This document shows, piece after piece, positions 27,254 to 36,182 of a DNA stretch of 64,000 bases. Origin of the DNA: Prevotella vespertina (lineage in GTDB: Bacteria > Bacteroidota > Bacteroidia > Bacteroidales > Bacteroidaceae); NCBI RefSeq assembly GCF_009728485.1, contig NZ_VVIQ01000009.1, positions 53,938 to 117,937 on the forward strand, read 5' to 3'. Under the pieces are notes generated by a model that worked only from the letters and a program-made list of their open reading frames with translations, was not told the origin of the DNA and made no database searches. The stretch's first letter is position 1; every line of letters begins with the position of its first letter. The position numbers and the translations under genes were made by a program.

Positions 27254-28718
27254 TTATTCAACAGATAAGCAACCGGGCGTTCTTCGTTCACTAGACTGGT
27301 GGACAATCGCTATCTATATAGCATTACTTAGCTTCGGCTGGGTGAGTGTTTGCGGTGCCAGTTATACTTATGGCGACACCGAGATATTCTCTCTTGCCAG
27401 TCGTTCGGGTATGCAAATAGTATGGATAGGGACTTCCATCTGTTTAGGCTTTATACTCCTTATGATGGACGACCGCTTCTATGATACCTTTGCCTACGTC
27501 ATTTATGGGCTCTTGGTATTGCTACTCTTTGCCACAATCTTCAATCCACACTCCATTAAAGGATCACGGTCATGGATCGTTATGGGACCTTTGCGATTGC
27601 AACCAGCCGAGTTTGCTAAGTTTGCCACAGCCTTAGCAATAGCCAAGTTTATGTCTGCTTACGGCTTTACTATCCATAACTGGAAACACTTTGCAGGTGC
27701 TTGTGGCATTATCTTCTTACCCATGTTATGTATTGTTGGGCAGCGTGAGACAGGTTCTGCACTTGTTTATCTGTCTTTCTTCCTCATGTTGTATCGTGAA
27801 GGAATGCCTGGCTCTTTCCTCTTCATGGGCTTAGCAATGGTCATATACTTCGTTGTTGGAATTAAATATGAGGAGGTTTTGCTATGGGATACACCAACGT
27901 CTGTAGGTAAATTTGTCGTATTGTTGCTGGTTCAAATATTCTCTTCGGTGATGGTATGGGTATATGTTAATGATAAGCGGAAGACTCGCTTATTACTTAC
28001 ATACATCTTCGGTATGACAGGTTTGGCTCTCCTTTTCTCTGAGTTTGTTATTCCTTTCGATATTGTTTGGGTACAGCTGGTTCTGTCGGCATGTGTGATT
28101 GGGTATTTGATATACAATGCAATGAATACACGCTTTGCCCATTACTTCTATATAGCTTTGTTTGCTCTAGGCTCTATAGCCTTTTTCTATTCGGCGGATT
28201 ACGTGCTGAATGATGTTATGCAGCCACACCAACGTGTGCGTATCAATGTTCTTTTAGGGCTAGATGAGGACTTGGCGGGTGCTGGATACAATGTGCATCA
28301 AAGTGAGATAGCCATTGGTTCGGGTGGATTACAGGGCAAAGGCTTTCTAAATGGTACTCAAACGAAGTTGAAGTTCGTACCAGAACAAGACACAGACTTC
28401 ATCTTCTGCACCGTAGGAGAGGAGGAGGGCTTCCTCGGTTCAGCGTCTGTTCTGGTGTTATTCCTATGTCTTATCCTTCGACTAATGTACTTAGCCGACC
28501 GCCAACCATTCAAGTTTGGACGTGTATATGGCTATTGTGTCGCAGGAATCTTCCTATTCCACTTGTTCATTAACATAGGAATGGTGCTTGGATTAACGCC
28601 TGTTATTGGTATTCCACTGCCTTTCTTCAGTTATGGTGGTTCGTCACTATGGGGCTTTACATTACTTCTTTTCATCTTCCTTCGTATAGATGCTGGACGT
28701 AATTTGATACGTCAGTAA
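27243..28718 (+). CDS. rodA: Rod-shape-determining peptidoglycan glycosyltransferase RodA
   Basis: SEDS-family polymerase that builds glycan strands from lipid II with PBP2. The 491-residue product has about ten or more membrane helices and SEDS marks such as GSRSWIVMGPLRLQPAEFAK, GQRETGSALVYLS, QSEIAIGSGGLQGKGFLNGT and LPFFSYGGSS. It is longer than E. coli RodA because of added segments in the middle (about 215-310), as in many Bacteroidetes. The start codon is GTG at 27243, overlapping pbp2 by 11 bases, so translation is probably coupled. Confidence 0.95.
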   Translation: MASNYSTDKQPGVLRSLDWWTIAIYIALLSFGWVSVCGASYTYGDTEIFSLASRSGMQIVWIGTSICLGFILLMMDDRFYDTFAYVIYGLLVLLLFATIFNPHSIKGSRSWIVMGPLRLQPAEFAKFATALAIAKFMSAYGFTIHNWKHFAGACGIIFLPMLCIVGQRETGSALVYLSFFLMLYREGMPGSFLFMGLAMVIYFVVGIKYEEVLLWDTPTSVGKFVVLLLVQIFSSVMVWVYVNDKRKTRLLLTYIFGMTGLALLFSEFVIPFDIVWVQLVLSACVIGYLIYNAMNTRFAHYFYIALFALGSIAFFYSADYVLNDVMQPHQRVRINVLLGLDEDLAGAGYNVHQSEIAIGSGGLQGKGFLNGTQTKLKFVPEQDTDFIFCTVGEEEGFLGSASVLVLFLCLILRLMYLADRQPFKFGRVYGYCVAGIFLFHLFINIGMVLGLTPVIGIPLPFFSYGGSSLWGFTLLLFIFLRIDAGRNLIRQ

Positions 28719-28751
28719 GTGGGAGAAGAAGTCTCAGTAGCCCTTTTTAAA

Positions 28752-28795
28752 GCCTCACCCCCGCCCCCTCTCCGAATGGAGAGGGGAGTAGATAG
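28752..28795. repeat. GC-rich interspersed repeat, copy 1
   Basis: A run of CCTCACCCCCGCCCCCTCT followed by TCCGAATGGAGAGGGGAGT, standing out from the AT-rich surroundings; CCCCTCTCC and GGAGAGGGG form a hairpin. A related, inverted and diverged copy lies at about 34998-35041. Confidence 0.65.
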
Positions 28796-28879
28796 TGCTC
28801 TTTTCCATAGAACAAACAACTCGTTTACTTATCGCCTAGTCAACTCGTCAACTCGAAATAATCATAATTTTGAATTATA

Positions 28880-28968
28880 AGAAGGCGTTTCTTTGATGCA
28901 AGGAAAGCCTCTCTTCGATACGAAGGAACGCCCCTCTCGATTGGAAAAGGGCGTTCCTTTAATCAATG
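28880..28968. repeat. 22-bp tandem array, family 1, four units
   Basis: Units start near 28880, 28901, 28924 and 28946 (spacings 21, 23 and 22). Cores are GAAGGCGTTTCTTT, GGAAAGCCTCTCTT, GGAACGCCCCTCT and AAGGGCGTTCCTTT. The last two units pair as a hairpin (AAGGAACGCCC / GGGCGTTCCTT) between the convergent ends of rodA and gldH, so it may also terminate transcription. Confidence 0.8.
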
Positions 28969-28994
28969 ATATTGCCACAAGGTAAGGACGGAGG

Positions 28995-29489
28995 CTACCT
29001 TCTCTGCAATCTCAAGCCTATGTCACTGATACCAGGAATACTATTTCTGCTCATGACATGGTGTATGGTAATGTGTAGAGAATCGTTCCTATTTAGTTGG
29101 AAAGACGCTATGTGCTGGCGAATCTCCGTATTACTGATACCATCTTGACCTGCTAGCATACCCTTATCGGTGATAATCTCACAATGAACAGTGTCTCTTA
29201 TCACCTTTTCCTGCTTCTTCTTATGCTTGTAATTGATGATAGTCGATTCCACGATTAGGCTCACACTGCGATAAGGATAAGTTTGCGAAGCGCGAAGCCC
29301 AAGGCTTAGCTTATAATTACCTTCCCACTGCCTTGGTAAGTTGAAGGTAAGAGTATCATTACGTTCCCAGCCCTTTACCGATACACTTTCATAGTGGTCA
29401 TAGGTGCGTGGATCGTTACATGAAGTGGTACTCATACCCCATAGCACGAGTACCACTATATATATAAAGGTGAAAACCTTCATCCTCAT
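28995..29489 (-). CDS. gldH: Gliding-motility-type lipoprotein GldH
   Basis: A 164-residue lipoprotein (signal with TTSC, Cys24) matching GldH, first described in Flavobacterium gliding and found widely in Bacteroidetes that do not glide. Visible marks are DPRTYDHYESVSVKGWERND and LPRQWEGNYKLSLGLRASQTYPYRS. The role in non-gliding species is unclear; it accompanies type IX secretion genes in many genomes. It overlaps ricT by 4 bases (ATGA), so it is last in the metF-holB-ricT-gldH transcript. Confidence 0.88.
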   Translation of the reverse strand: MRMKVFTFIYIVVLVLWGMSTTSCNDPRTYDHYESVSVKGWERNDTLTFNLPRQWEGNYKLSLGLRASQTYPYRSVSLIVESTIINYKHKKKQEKVIRDTVHCEIITDKGMLAGQDGISNTEIRQHIASFQLNRNDSLHITIHHVMSRNSIPGISDIGLRLQRR

Positions 29490-30820
29490 TCCTGTGTTCT
29501 TTGCGTTTGTTGAGGCTTCTTGTCCTCTTGTTTCTTGTTTTGTGTTACGCCATCTTCCTGCTTTTGGGGCTGTTTCCGCACGTTATTCTGCTTGCGATTA
29601 CCATTCTGTTGATAGCGGTTTTTGTCGTTATTCTGGCGTTGGTTGTCCTGTGGGTTACGCTGGTTGCGATTGTTATCACGCTGTTGGCGTCCTCCTTGTT
29701 GCGGGTTGTTATTGCGTTGTTGATTCCCCTTTTTGCGCTTCTTTGCCTTGTCGAAACGACTGAGGTCGGCTCCAGCAAGCAAGTCAGCAGACTTCTTTGC
29801 AGGCTTAGCTTTACCATCTTCAAGCAACGAGAGAGGTTTTTCTCCACGCTTATTCATCTCTATGATCTCCTTAGCACGAGCCGCACTGATTATCTCAAGG
29901 TTTGCTCCTAGATTCTTATCAGTCGAGTAAGTGCATTGACCACTTAGTATATCCGTCTTGAAGAGGTGGTACTCACCATCCATAGTCTCCAACAATACCT
30001 CCTTACTTGGTAGCTTTCTGCTAGCTTCCATATACTGGTCAACCTCGTAGTTGAGGCAGCACTTGAGCTTAGCACACATTCCGGCGAGCTTAGTTGGGTT
30101 CGGAGAGATGTCTTGAATACGTGCTGCTGTGGTGGAGACACTCGAGAAGTTCTTCATCCAAGTAGCACAGCAAAGCTCTCTTCCACATGGACCTGTACCG
30201 CCAATGCGCCCTGCTTCCTGTCGAGCACCAATCTGTTTCATCTCAATGCGGACGTGGAAAGCAGCTGCAAGATCCTTTATGAGCTGTCTAAAGTCAACTC
30301 GTTCGTCTGCAATGTAATAGAAGATTGCCTTGTTGCCATCGCCTTGGTACTCCACATCACCAATCTTCATCTTCAGTCCCAAGCCCTTAGCTATCTGCCT
30401 ACTCTCTATCATTGTTCTGTGCTCACGGGCTTTTGCCTCATGATACTTCTGCATGTCAACTTCTTTAGCCAATCGATATACTCGCTTGATATCATCGGGT
30501 GACTTGACTGCTGTCGACTTCTTTATCTGTAGCTTAACGAGCCTACCTGTCAATGTAACGACGCCTATGTCGTGTCCAGGATTTGCTTCGACAGCAACTA
30601 CATCACCTTTCTTTAGGTCTAAGTTGTTGACGTTATGATAGTAACCCTTGCGTGTGTTCTTGAATTGAACCTCAACAAGATCGGTCGTCTGGTTGTTCCC
30701 TGGAACATCAGCTAACCAATCGTATGTGTTAAGTTGACGATCTTGTCTGCCACAACCTTTATGACATAAGCCTCGATCGCAGCCGTGCCAGACCTTGAAT
30801 TTCATATCTTTATAGTCCAT
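29486..30820 (-). CDS. ricT: PSP1-domain protein RicT (Fe-S-containing regulatory complex subunit)
   Basis: A 444-residue PSP1-family protein. The N-terminus carries the cysteine motif GCDRGLCHKGCGRQD. The PSP1 core has LRPQ-like basic stretches and the conserved RIGGTGPCGRELCCATW (about 210-226), followed by GMCAKLKCCLNYEVDQY. In Bacillus, RicT works with RicA and RicF in an Fe-S complex affecting mRNA processing; in Bacteroidetes its role is untested. The last 100 residues are a low-complexity Gln/Asn/Arg-rich tail, probably disordered. It overlaps gldH by 4 bases and follows holB by 81 bases. Confidence 0.9.
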   Translation of the reverse strand: MDYKDMKFKVWHGCDRGLCHKGCGRQDRQLNTYDWLADVPGNNQTTDLVEVQFKNTRKGYYHNVNNLDLKKGDVVAVEANPGHDIGVVTLTGRLVKLQIKKSTAVKSPDDIKRVYRLAKEVDMQKYHEAKAREHRTMIESRQIAKGLGLKMKIGDVEYQGDGNKAIFYYIADERVDFRQLIKDLAAAFHVRIEMKQIGARQEAGRIGGTGPCGRELCCATWMKNFSSVSTTAARIQDISPNPTKLAGMCAKLKCCLNYEVDQYMEASRKLPSKEVLLETMDGEYHLFKTDILSGQCTYSTDKNLGANLEIISAARAKEIIEMNKRGEKPLSLLEDGKAKPAKKSADLLAGADLSRFDKAKKRKKGNQQRNNNPQQGGRQQRDNNRNQRNPQDNQRQNNDKNRYQQNGNRKQNNVRKQPQKQEDGVTQNKKQEDKKPQQTQRTQE

Positions 30821-30901
30821 TGAAATCTATCTATTTGTTTTCTTTTTGGCATTTCTGCCTATATATATTGTTGATTGTATCTCTTTTGTTGGTGGGTTTT
30901 C

Positions 30902-32041
30902 TCACTTCTTGAGCAGCAATACAATGAGCTTTAGAGCAACATCATAAAAGACTACCTTAGCGTTTGCGTTCTGACCAATATCACGATTGGCACGTTCGAA
31001 GAGTTCGTTAATTTCTATCACATTTGCCTCATTGATGAAACGAGCAAAGTTCTTGGCGAAGTTCTCCTCTTCGATTGTCATATAGTTAAGTTCAGCGTTT
31101 CTGAAGTTGAAGATGAAGTTTTCTCGCACTTGCTGTTGGAAGTAAACGAGCATACGACGCTCCTTCTCACGACCATAACCAGCACCTACTTCACTCCAGC
31201 GCTTGAGGTCTTTGACGTTACGAAGGTAACATAAGCGCATAAGCATTTGGAACATATTGAGGAACTCACGGTTCTCGTTGCTCGTATCGAGGGTCTCTAA
31301 GGCTTTGAGCCAACTGCCATGTGCGATATGTGCAATGCGTTGTGCAGCATCAGGTTCTATCCCCCTTTTATGGATAAGAGCCTGTTCTATGGCATTGTCA
31401 TCAATGCGCTTCACATCAATTCGCTGTGTTCTACTGATAATAGTCTCTAGTAACTTCTCTGGTTCCTCGCATACTATGAGGAAGATAGTGCCCTGCGGTG
31501 GCTCCTCCAAGAGCTTTAGTAGTTTGTTGGCAGATGTGAGATTCATACGTTCCGGACGCCAGATGATGGACACCTTATAGCCTCCTTGACTTGATTTTAA
31601 GGCTAGAACACGTGATAACTCATCGCTCTCAGCACCTGTAATAATCGCCTGCTGCGTTGTAGCACCCATCTGTTTCATCCATTGAGCCATAGTGAAATAG
31701 GCTCCACGCATGATGAGTTCGTGCCATTCCTTTGCGAAGTCAGCGCTTACGGGTTGGTGGTCTCCACTCATACTGGGCAACTTTATGGTTGGAAAAGAGA
31801 AGTGTAAATCAGGATGTTCCCACTTCCGAAGCATGGCAATAGCGTTTGAGATGAGTGGAGAGGCAGTGTTATCGACCTCTTCGCCAGCAAGGAGATAGTT
31901 GGCAAAAGCCATTGCGAGCGCCATTTTCCCTACTCCTTTTGGACCACAGAAGAGCATTGCATGGGGCACTCGATCCTCTTTTATCATCTGTAGGAGGCGT
32001 TGTTTCGTAGCCTCTTGACCTATTACATCAGAAAAGTTCAT
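30902..32041 (-). CDS. holB: DNA polymerase III subunit delta prime
   Basis: Clamp-loader subunit of the replicase. The 379-residue AAA+ product has IGQEATKQRLLQMI, a P-loop GPKGVGKMALA (about 34-44) and LTSANKLLKLLEEPPQGTIF (sensor region), typical of delta prime. C-terminal helices replace the zinc-bearing layout of gamma/tau. It follows metF by 47 bases and precedes ricT; the holB-ricT pair is common across bacteria, which supports the operon. Confidence 0.93.
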   Translation of the reverse strand: MNFSDVIGQEATKQRLLQMIKEDRVPHAMLFCGPKGVGKMALAMAFANYLLAGEEVDNTASPLISNAIAMLRKWEHPDLHFSFPTIKLPSMSGDHQPVSADFAKEWHELIMRGAYFTMAQWMKQMGATTQQAIITGAESDELSRVLALKSSQGGYKVSIIWRPERMNLTSANKLLKLLEEPPQGTIFLIVCEEPEKLLETIISRTQRIDVKRIDDNAIEQALIHKRGIEPDAAQRIAHIAHGSWLKALETLDTSNENREFLNMFQMLMRLCYLRNVKDLKRWSEVGAGYGREKERRMLVYFQQQVRENFIFNFRNAELNYMTIEEENFAKNFARFINEANVIEINELFERANRDIGQNANAKVVFYDVALKLIVLLLKK

Positions 32042-32088
32042 CCTCTCTTTATCTTTAGTTGCTTGATGTTCTGTTATTGAGATAAGCT

Positions 32089-33063
32089 TTATTTCAAGAG
32101 TCGGCTGACCACTTCATGCACACTCTTTACGGCTGATACCGTATAGAAGTGTACGTTATTGAAACCATGCGCATAGAGTTCCTTCACCTGTTGAGTAGCC
32201 CATTCTATACCGAGCTGACGTGCCTCTTCGTCCGTCTTACATTCTTTTGCAAGACTAGCAAGCTCTTCTGGGATATCACAATGGAACGTCTTTGGAACCA
32301 TTGTAAGCTGTGATAGCTTTGCAAAAGGCTTGATTCCTGGCACGATGGGGATGGTAATACCAATGCTTCTAGCGCGCTCTACGAAATCAAAGAACTTCTT
32401 GTTATCATAGAATAATTGCGTGACAGCAAACGTAGCACCTAACTCCTGTTTCTGTTTCAAGTATCTTAAATCCTCTTCAATATTAGGTGCCTCCTCATGT
32501 TTCTCAGGGTAGCAAGCTACGCCGTAAGTAAAAGGTGCACCTGGATTCTTCATCTCTGAACCATCAATGAATACTCCTTTGTTGAATAGGTTGACCTGTT
32601 CTATCAGCTCCGTTGTGTGACTATGCCCGTTTTCCGTTGGTGTGAACATTCGGTCCTCACGTGCTTTATCACCTCGCAAGAGCAATAAGTGGTTGACACC
32701 TAAGAACTGCAAGTCGAGCAACTCATACTCAATATCCTCCTTGGTAGCCCCCGAACAGATGACATGAGGTATCACTGGGATTTCGTATCGTTGCTGAATA
32801 GCAGCAGCAATAGCCACTGTTCCTGGTCTTCGACGTATGCGTTGACGTTCTATTAAGCCATCTTCACGCTCGTGATATACGTATTCACTATGGTGAGTCG
32901 TTATGTTTATAAAGCTCGGATTGAACTCTTTTAGCTTCGCAATATTACTGAATAAGGATTCTGTACCATTCCCCTTCAATGGGGGAAGAACCTCAAATGA
33001 GAAATGCTTCTCACCCGATTGATCCCTAAGTAGTTGTTCTATATCTATGAATTGATTGTGCAT
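32089..33063 (-). CDS. metF: Methylenetetrahydrofolate reductase
   Basis: Reduces 5,10-methylene-THF to 5-methyl-THF for methionine synthesis. The 324-residue flavoprotein has SFEVLPPLKGNG near the start, FINITTHHSEY, VIPHVICSGATKEDIEYEL, LLLLRGDKARED and TQLFYDNKKFFDFV, all MTHFR family features. It leads a minus-strand operon metF-holB-ricT-gldH. The -7 element TAACTTTG (33078-33071) ends only 7 bases before the ATG, so the mRNA is nearly leaderless. Confidence 0.95.
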   Translation of the reverse strand: MHNQFIDIEQLLRDQSGEKHFSFEVLPPLKGNGTESLFSNIAKLKEFNPSFINITTHHSEYVYHEREDGLIERQRIRRRPGTVAIAAAIQQRYEIPVIPHVICSGATKEDIEYELLDLQFLGVNHLLLLRGDKAREDRMFTPTENGHSHTTELIEQVNLFNKGVFIDGSEMKNPGAPFTYGVACYPEKHEEAPNIEEDLRYLKQKQELGATFAVTQLFYDNKKFFDFVERARSIGITIPIVPGIKPFAKLSQLTMVPKTFHCDIPEELASLAKECKTDEEARQLGIEWATQQVKELYAHGFNNVHFYTVSAVKSVHEVVSRLLK

Positions 33064-33070
33064 TTGGCTA

Positions 33071-33078
33071 CAAAGTTA
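33071..33078 (-). promoter_or_regulatory. -7 element of metF operon, nearly leaderless
   Basis: Minus-strand TAACTTTG lies with 7 bases between its G and the metF ATG. The -33 region is T-rich and not distinctive. Confidence 0.55.
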
Positions 33079-33252
33079 GCAAATAAAAGTGAGAAAAGAG
33101 TGTTATTAAGAGTACATGTTCATGTTGGTTATATAATTAGTCATAATGCAGATGACATAGAAAAGGCAGTGAAAAGGGGTTGTAAGTAGGCTTCTTCAAA
33201 CCTAAATCATCATGTGTGCAGTGCAATAGATATCGTCTCTTCACTTTGATTC

Positions 33253-33285
33253 TTTGGTCATGTAGAGAATAAAGTGTACCTTTGC
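33253..33285 (+). promoter_or_regulatory. Promoter of manA
   Basis: TTTG (33253-33256), 20 bases, TACCTTTGC (33277-33285): a full match to the Bacteroidetes consensus. The predicted leader to the manA ATG is about 68 bases. Confidence 0.8.
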
Positions 33286-33356
33286 AGGCATAAGCAAATA
33301 CATGACTTTGCCTCATAAGCATATAACAAAACAACTAAAATAAGCAATAATAACGT

Positions 33357-34319
33357 ATGGAAATGTTTAAGTTTAATCCCCTCCTAAAGTCTACCATCTG
33401 GGGAGGAGAGAAGATTATCCCTTTCAAGCACCTATCTTCTGATGAGCAACAAGTGGGTGAGAGCTGGGAAGTATCAGGCGTGAAAGACAACGAGAGTATC
33501 GTCTCTAATGGTAAATACAAGGGTTGGAAGTTAAACGACTTGGTTGATACTCTGAAAGAGAAGCTCGTCGGTAAAGATAATTATGCACGTTTCGGTAATG
33601 AGTTCCCATTGCTTGTGAAATTTATTGATGCACGTGCGCAACTCTCCATTCAGGTTCATCCTACTGACGAACAAGCGCAGGCTAAGGGTTTAGGTCGTGG
33701 TAAGACGGAGATGTGGTACGTAATGGAAAGTGATGAGAATGCCTCTTTACGCAGTGGATTAAAGCAACAGATAACACCTGAGGAGTACAAAGCAATGGTG
33801 GAAGATGACACCATTACCAATGCTTTGGCAGAATATCCAGTGAAAGAGGGCGACGTATTCTTCCTCCCTGCAGGGCGTATCCACTCTATCGGAACAGGCT
33901 GTTTCTTAGCAGAGATACAGGAGACTAGCGATGTAACTTACCGCATTTACGACTTTAAACGCCAAGACAAGAACGGCAATTATCGCCAGTTACACACTAA
34001 GGAGGCTGCTGAGTGTATTGATTATACGGTCTATCCTGACTATAAGACACAATACGAACCACGCCAGAATGAGCCAGTGGAACTCGTTAGTTGTCCTTAT
34101 TTCACCACCTCGGTATATGATCTTACAGAGCCTATGACGATGGATTATAGCGAATTAGACTCTTTTGTGATCTTTGTCGGACTGAAGGGTGAGGGCGAGA
34201 TAACAGATGCGGAAGGCAATAGCTTGTCGTTCCGTGCTGGCGAGAGTGTGCTTATTCCTGCAACAGCAACTACTGTTAAAGTGTCTGGAACCATCAAGTT
34301 CTTGGAGTCTTACGTGTAA
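33357..34319 (+). CDS. manA: Mannose-6-phosphate isomerase, class I
   Basis: Zinc enzyme that interconverts mannose 6-phosphate and fructose 6-phosphate. The 320-residue product has the zinc-ligand motifs QVHPTDEQA (about 96-104) and KTEMWYVME, and FLPAGRIHSIGTG (about 171-183) with the active-site region. It is of the short Bacillus-like type I form. It is monocistronic, with a full consensus promoter and a 14-bp-stem terminator. Confidence 0.94.
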   Translation: MEMFKFNPLLKSTIWGGEKIIPFKHLSSDEQQVGESWEVSGVKDNESIVSNGKYKGWKLNDLVDTLKEKLVGKDNYARFGNEFPLLVKFIDARAQLSIQVHPTDEQAQAKGLGRGKTEMWYVMESDENASLRSGLKQQITPEEYKAMVEDDTITNALAEYPVKEGDVFFLPAGRIHSIGTGCFLAEIQETSDVTYRIYDFKRQDKNGNYRQLHTKEAAECIDYTVYPDYKTQYEPRQNEPVELVSCPYFTTSVYDLTEPMTMDYSELDSFVIFVGLKGEGEITDAEGNSLSFRAGESVLIPATATTVKVSGTIKFLESYV

Positions 34320-34359
34320 CTTTTGCGCTCCAATAGGACTTGTTTTACAAGAGTAACGA

Positions 34360-34414
34360 CGCCTAATATCACTTGTACGCATGACGTGCATGAGTGATAT
34401 TAGGCGTTTTTTTT
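34360..34414 (+). terminator. Terminator after manA
   Basis: CGCCTAATATCACT and AGTGATATTAGGCG form a 14-bp stem with a partly paired inner loop, followed by eight T. Confidence 0.9.
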
Positions 34415-34617
34415 GATCAGAAGTTACCAGTTCTTATCATTAGATTAGGGGTATAATGAAGGGAAAGACAGCCTAGTTTTTCCATTATCTCACCCTATGT
34501 GCTTTCTCAACTAGTAGTATTCCCATTCTTTAGATAGGCTTATTCCCATCTTTTAGATACGTTTGAGCGCATTCCGTGTAGCGTGTTGCGCATCCTTTAC
34601 ACACGCTTGTAACGTTA

Positions 34618-34705
34618 GTTTCATCGTGATGAGACACAAGTTTCATCATGAAGAGACACTGGTTTCATCATGATGAGACACTCGTTTCACCATGGTGAAA
34701 CTAAG
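34618..34705. repeat. 22-bp array of 18-bp palindromes, four units
   Basis: Units start at 34618, 34640, 34662 and 34684, exactly 22 bases apart. Cores are GTTTCATCGTGATGAGAC, GTTTCATCATGAAGAGAC, GTTTCATCATGATGAGAC and GTTTCACCATGGTGAAAC, with 4-base spacers. The last unit has paired changes on both arms that keep the dyad. Confidence 0.88.
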
Positions 34706-34883
34706 AAAAGATACGGGTCACAAAGACGCAAGACGCATGGGAAAGGAAGAGGTAACGTATGAGAACGGATGCGGAGAGCTATTAGTCAGTATAACGAACC
34801 ATACGACATGGAGTGAAGTGGACGGCTAGGGTAAGGCTTCGTTATAGCGTTTCTCGTGAAGAGCTATCCATTAGGTGGAAATA

Positions 34884-34968
34884 AGGAAAGCCTCTCTTGC
34901 AAGTGAAGAGAGGCTTTCTTTCATGCGACAAGACGCCCTCTTTGAATGAAAGAGAGCGTCTTGTTTAA
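34884..34968. repeat. 22-bp tandem array, family 1, four units
   Basis: Units start near 34884, 34907, 34930 and 34951. Cores are GGAAAGCCTCTCTT, GAGAGGCTTTCTTT, GACGCCCTCTTT and GAGAGCGTCTTG. Successive units pair as hairpins, for example AAGACGCCCTCTTT with AAAGAGAGCGTCTT. Confidence 0.8.
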
Positions 34969-34997
34969 ATCAGTAGGTTGTATGCTAATTGACTTCC

Positions 34998-35041
34998 GTT
35001 GCCCACTCCTATTCTTTGTGGAGGCGGGGTGGGGGTGTAGG
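34998..35041. repeat. GC-rich interspersed repeat, copy 2 (inverted, diverged)
   Basis: ACTCCTATTC then TTTGTGGAGGCGGGGTGGGG corresponds in reverse complement to the element at 28752-28795. It lies just downstream of the AI-2E permease gene. Confidence 0.55.
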
Positions 35042-35053
35042 GAAACCTATATC

Positions 35054-36181
35054 TTATGATTCTTTGGGCTTATTTCCCTTCTCAATAACGTCCATCACTT
35101 CCTTTAACTCCTCATCTTGATGCTCCTTCGTGACGTATCTTTGCCAATAAGCAATGATGAGTGTGGTGAGTGGAAGAGCGATTATAAGACCGATAAAGCC
35201 TAACAAGGCACCCCAAACAGAGAGTGATAGGAGGAGGATGGCAGGGTTAAGTCCCATGGCTTTACCCATTATCTTCGGTGTAATCACCATATCCATAAGT
35301 GCTTGAACGATGGCGAATACTGCCAAAGCCGAGCCAAAGATGATCCAGAAATTCTGCCCCGTATCAGCCGCTTTAAGCAATGCTAGGAAGGCAGTTGGGA
35401 TGAGAGCGAAGGTGTGGAGATACGGAATAAGGTTGAGAATACCTATCAGGATGCCCAAACCAATAGCCATAGGGAAGTCGATGATGGTAAATCCTATGCA
35501 GAAGAGAACCGCCATGCAGAGTGATACAAGTCCCTGCCCACGCACGTAGTTATTGAGTTCTCGTTCCACATCTTGCTCTAGTCCACGCCAGAAAGGGCGC
35601 GCTTTCTTGGGGAAGATTCTTATCCAATTGGAGGTGAGCGTCTCGTAATCCAGCAAGATAAAGAACATATAGAGTAAGGTGATACATGACGCTATGATGG
35701 ATAGCACGATGCTAGCTGTCTGTCCTATAACAGAGAACAGTTTAGGCATGATATTCTTAATCGCATTAGTGAAATCGGGGCTCTTTAAGAATCGTTCTAT
35801 CTCATGTTGGTTCTCCGTAACCCATTGCTGTATCATAGCCGAGATGTTGTTCGTATGGGCGGTCTCATGTAAGTATCTATTAGAGATAGTCATAAGTCTG
35901 TCTATCTGACCAATCATTGGTGGGACGATGAAGTAGAACACTCCTGCGATAATGGCAGTAACAAATGTCATTGCAACGATGATACTGAGTGCACGCCCTG
36001 GAACGTGTAACTTGTATTGTACGAACTTCACAATCGGATAGAGGAGATAAGCTAATAACCATGCAATGAAGAATGGTAGCAATACACTCGAAAGCCCTTT
36101 TATGATTAAGAAAACTGCGACCACGGCAAGAGCCGTTAGTGACCAGCGTATGAATTTATCAAATGTTATCGTCTGAGGCAT
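35054..36181 (-). CDS. AI-2E family transporter
   Basis: A 375-residue inner-membrane protein with about seven to eight helices, beginning FIRWSLTALAVVAVFLIIKG. The helix pair GLGILIGILNLIPYLHTFAL and the segment VITPKIMGKAMGLNPAILLL are characteristic of the AI-2E (PerM/YdiK/YhhT) family. Members export varied small molecules or ions; the AI-2 role holds only for some. tdk ends 2 bases upstream of its start, so the two are co-transcribed. The charged C-terminus KEHQDEELKEVMDVIEKGNK is cytosolic. Confidence 0.9.
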   Translation of the reverse strand: MPQTITFDKFIRWSLTALAVVAVFLIIKGLSSVLLPFFIAWLLAYLLYPIVKFVQYKLHVPGRALSIIVAMTFVTAIIAGVFYFIVPPMIGQIDRLMTISNRYLHETAHTNNISAMIQQWVTENQHEIERFLKSPDFTNAIKNIMPKLFSVIGQTASIVLSIIASCITLLYMFFILLDYETLTSNWIRIFPKKARPFWRGLEQDVERELNNYVRGQGLVSLCMAVLFCIGFTIIDFPMAIGLGILIGILNLIPYLHTFALIPTAFLALLKAADTGQNFWIIFGSALAVFAIVQALMDMVITPKIMGKAMGLNPAILLLSLSVWGALLGFIGLIIALPLTTLIIAYWQRYVTKEHQDEELKEVMDVIEKGNKPKES

Positions 36182-36182
36182 A

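Larger units (their letters stand above)
34320..35053. other. Convergent intergenic region rich in structured repeats
   Basis: A 734-base spacer between manA (+) and the AI-2E permease (-). In order it contains the manA terminator (34360-34414), an ATTCCCAT..TTTAGATA direct repeat (34520-34560), the GTTTCATC array (34618-34705), an unassigned GC-richer stretch (34710-34860), a family 1 array (34884-34968) and the inverted GC-rich repeat (about 34998-35041). No gene was recognised. Confidence 0.6.

Noticed and set aside
26848..27306. Long minus-strand frames opposite the pbp2 tail
   Set aside because: They are reading shadows of the Lys/Glu-rich tail (Leu/Ser-rich in reverse) with no gene context.
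29404..30638. Several plus-strand frames opposite ricT
   Set aside because: Shadows of the low-complexity ricT gene on the other strand; composition is Val/Leu-rich by reverse reading.
34710..34860. GC-richer stretch after the GTTTCATC array as an RNA gene
   Set aside because: No stable fold, promoter or known RNA motif could be identified by eye; it is left as unassigned.
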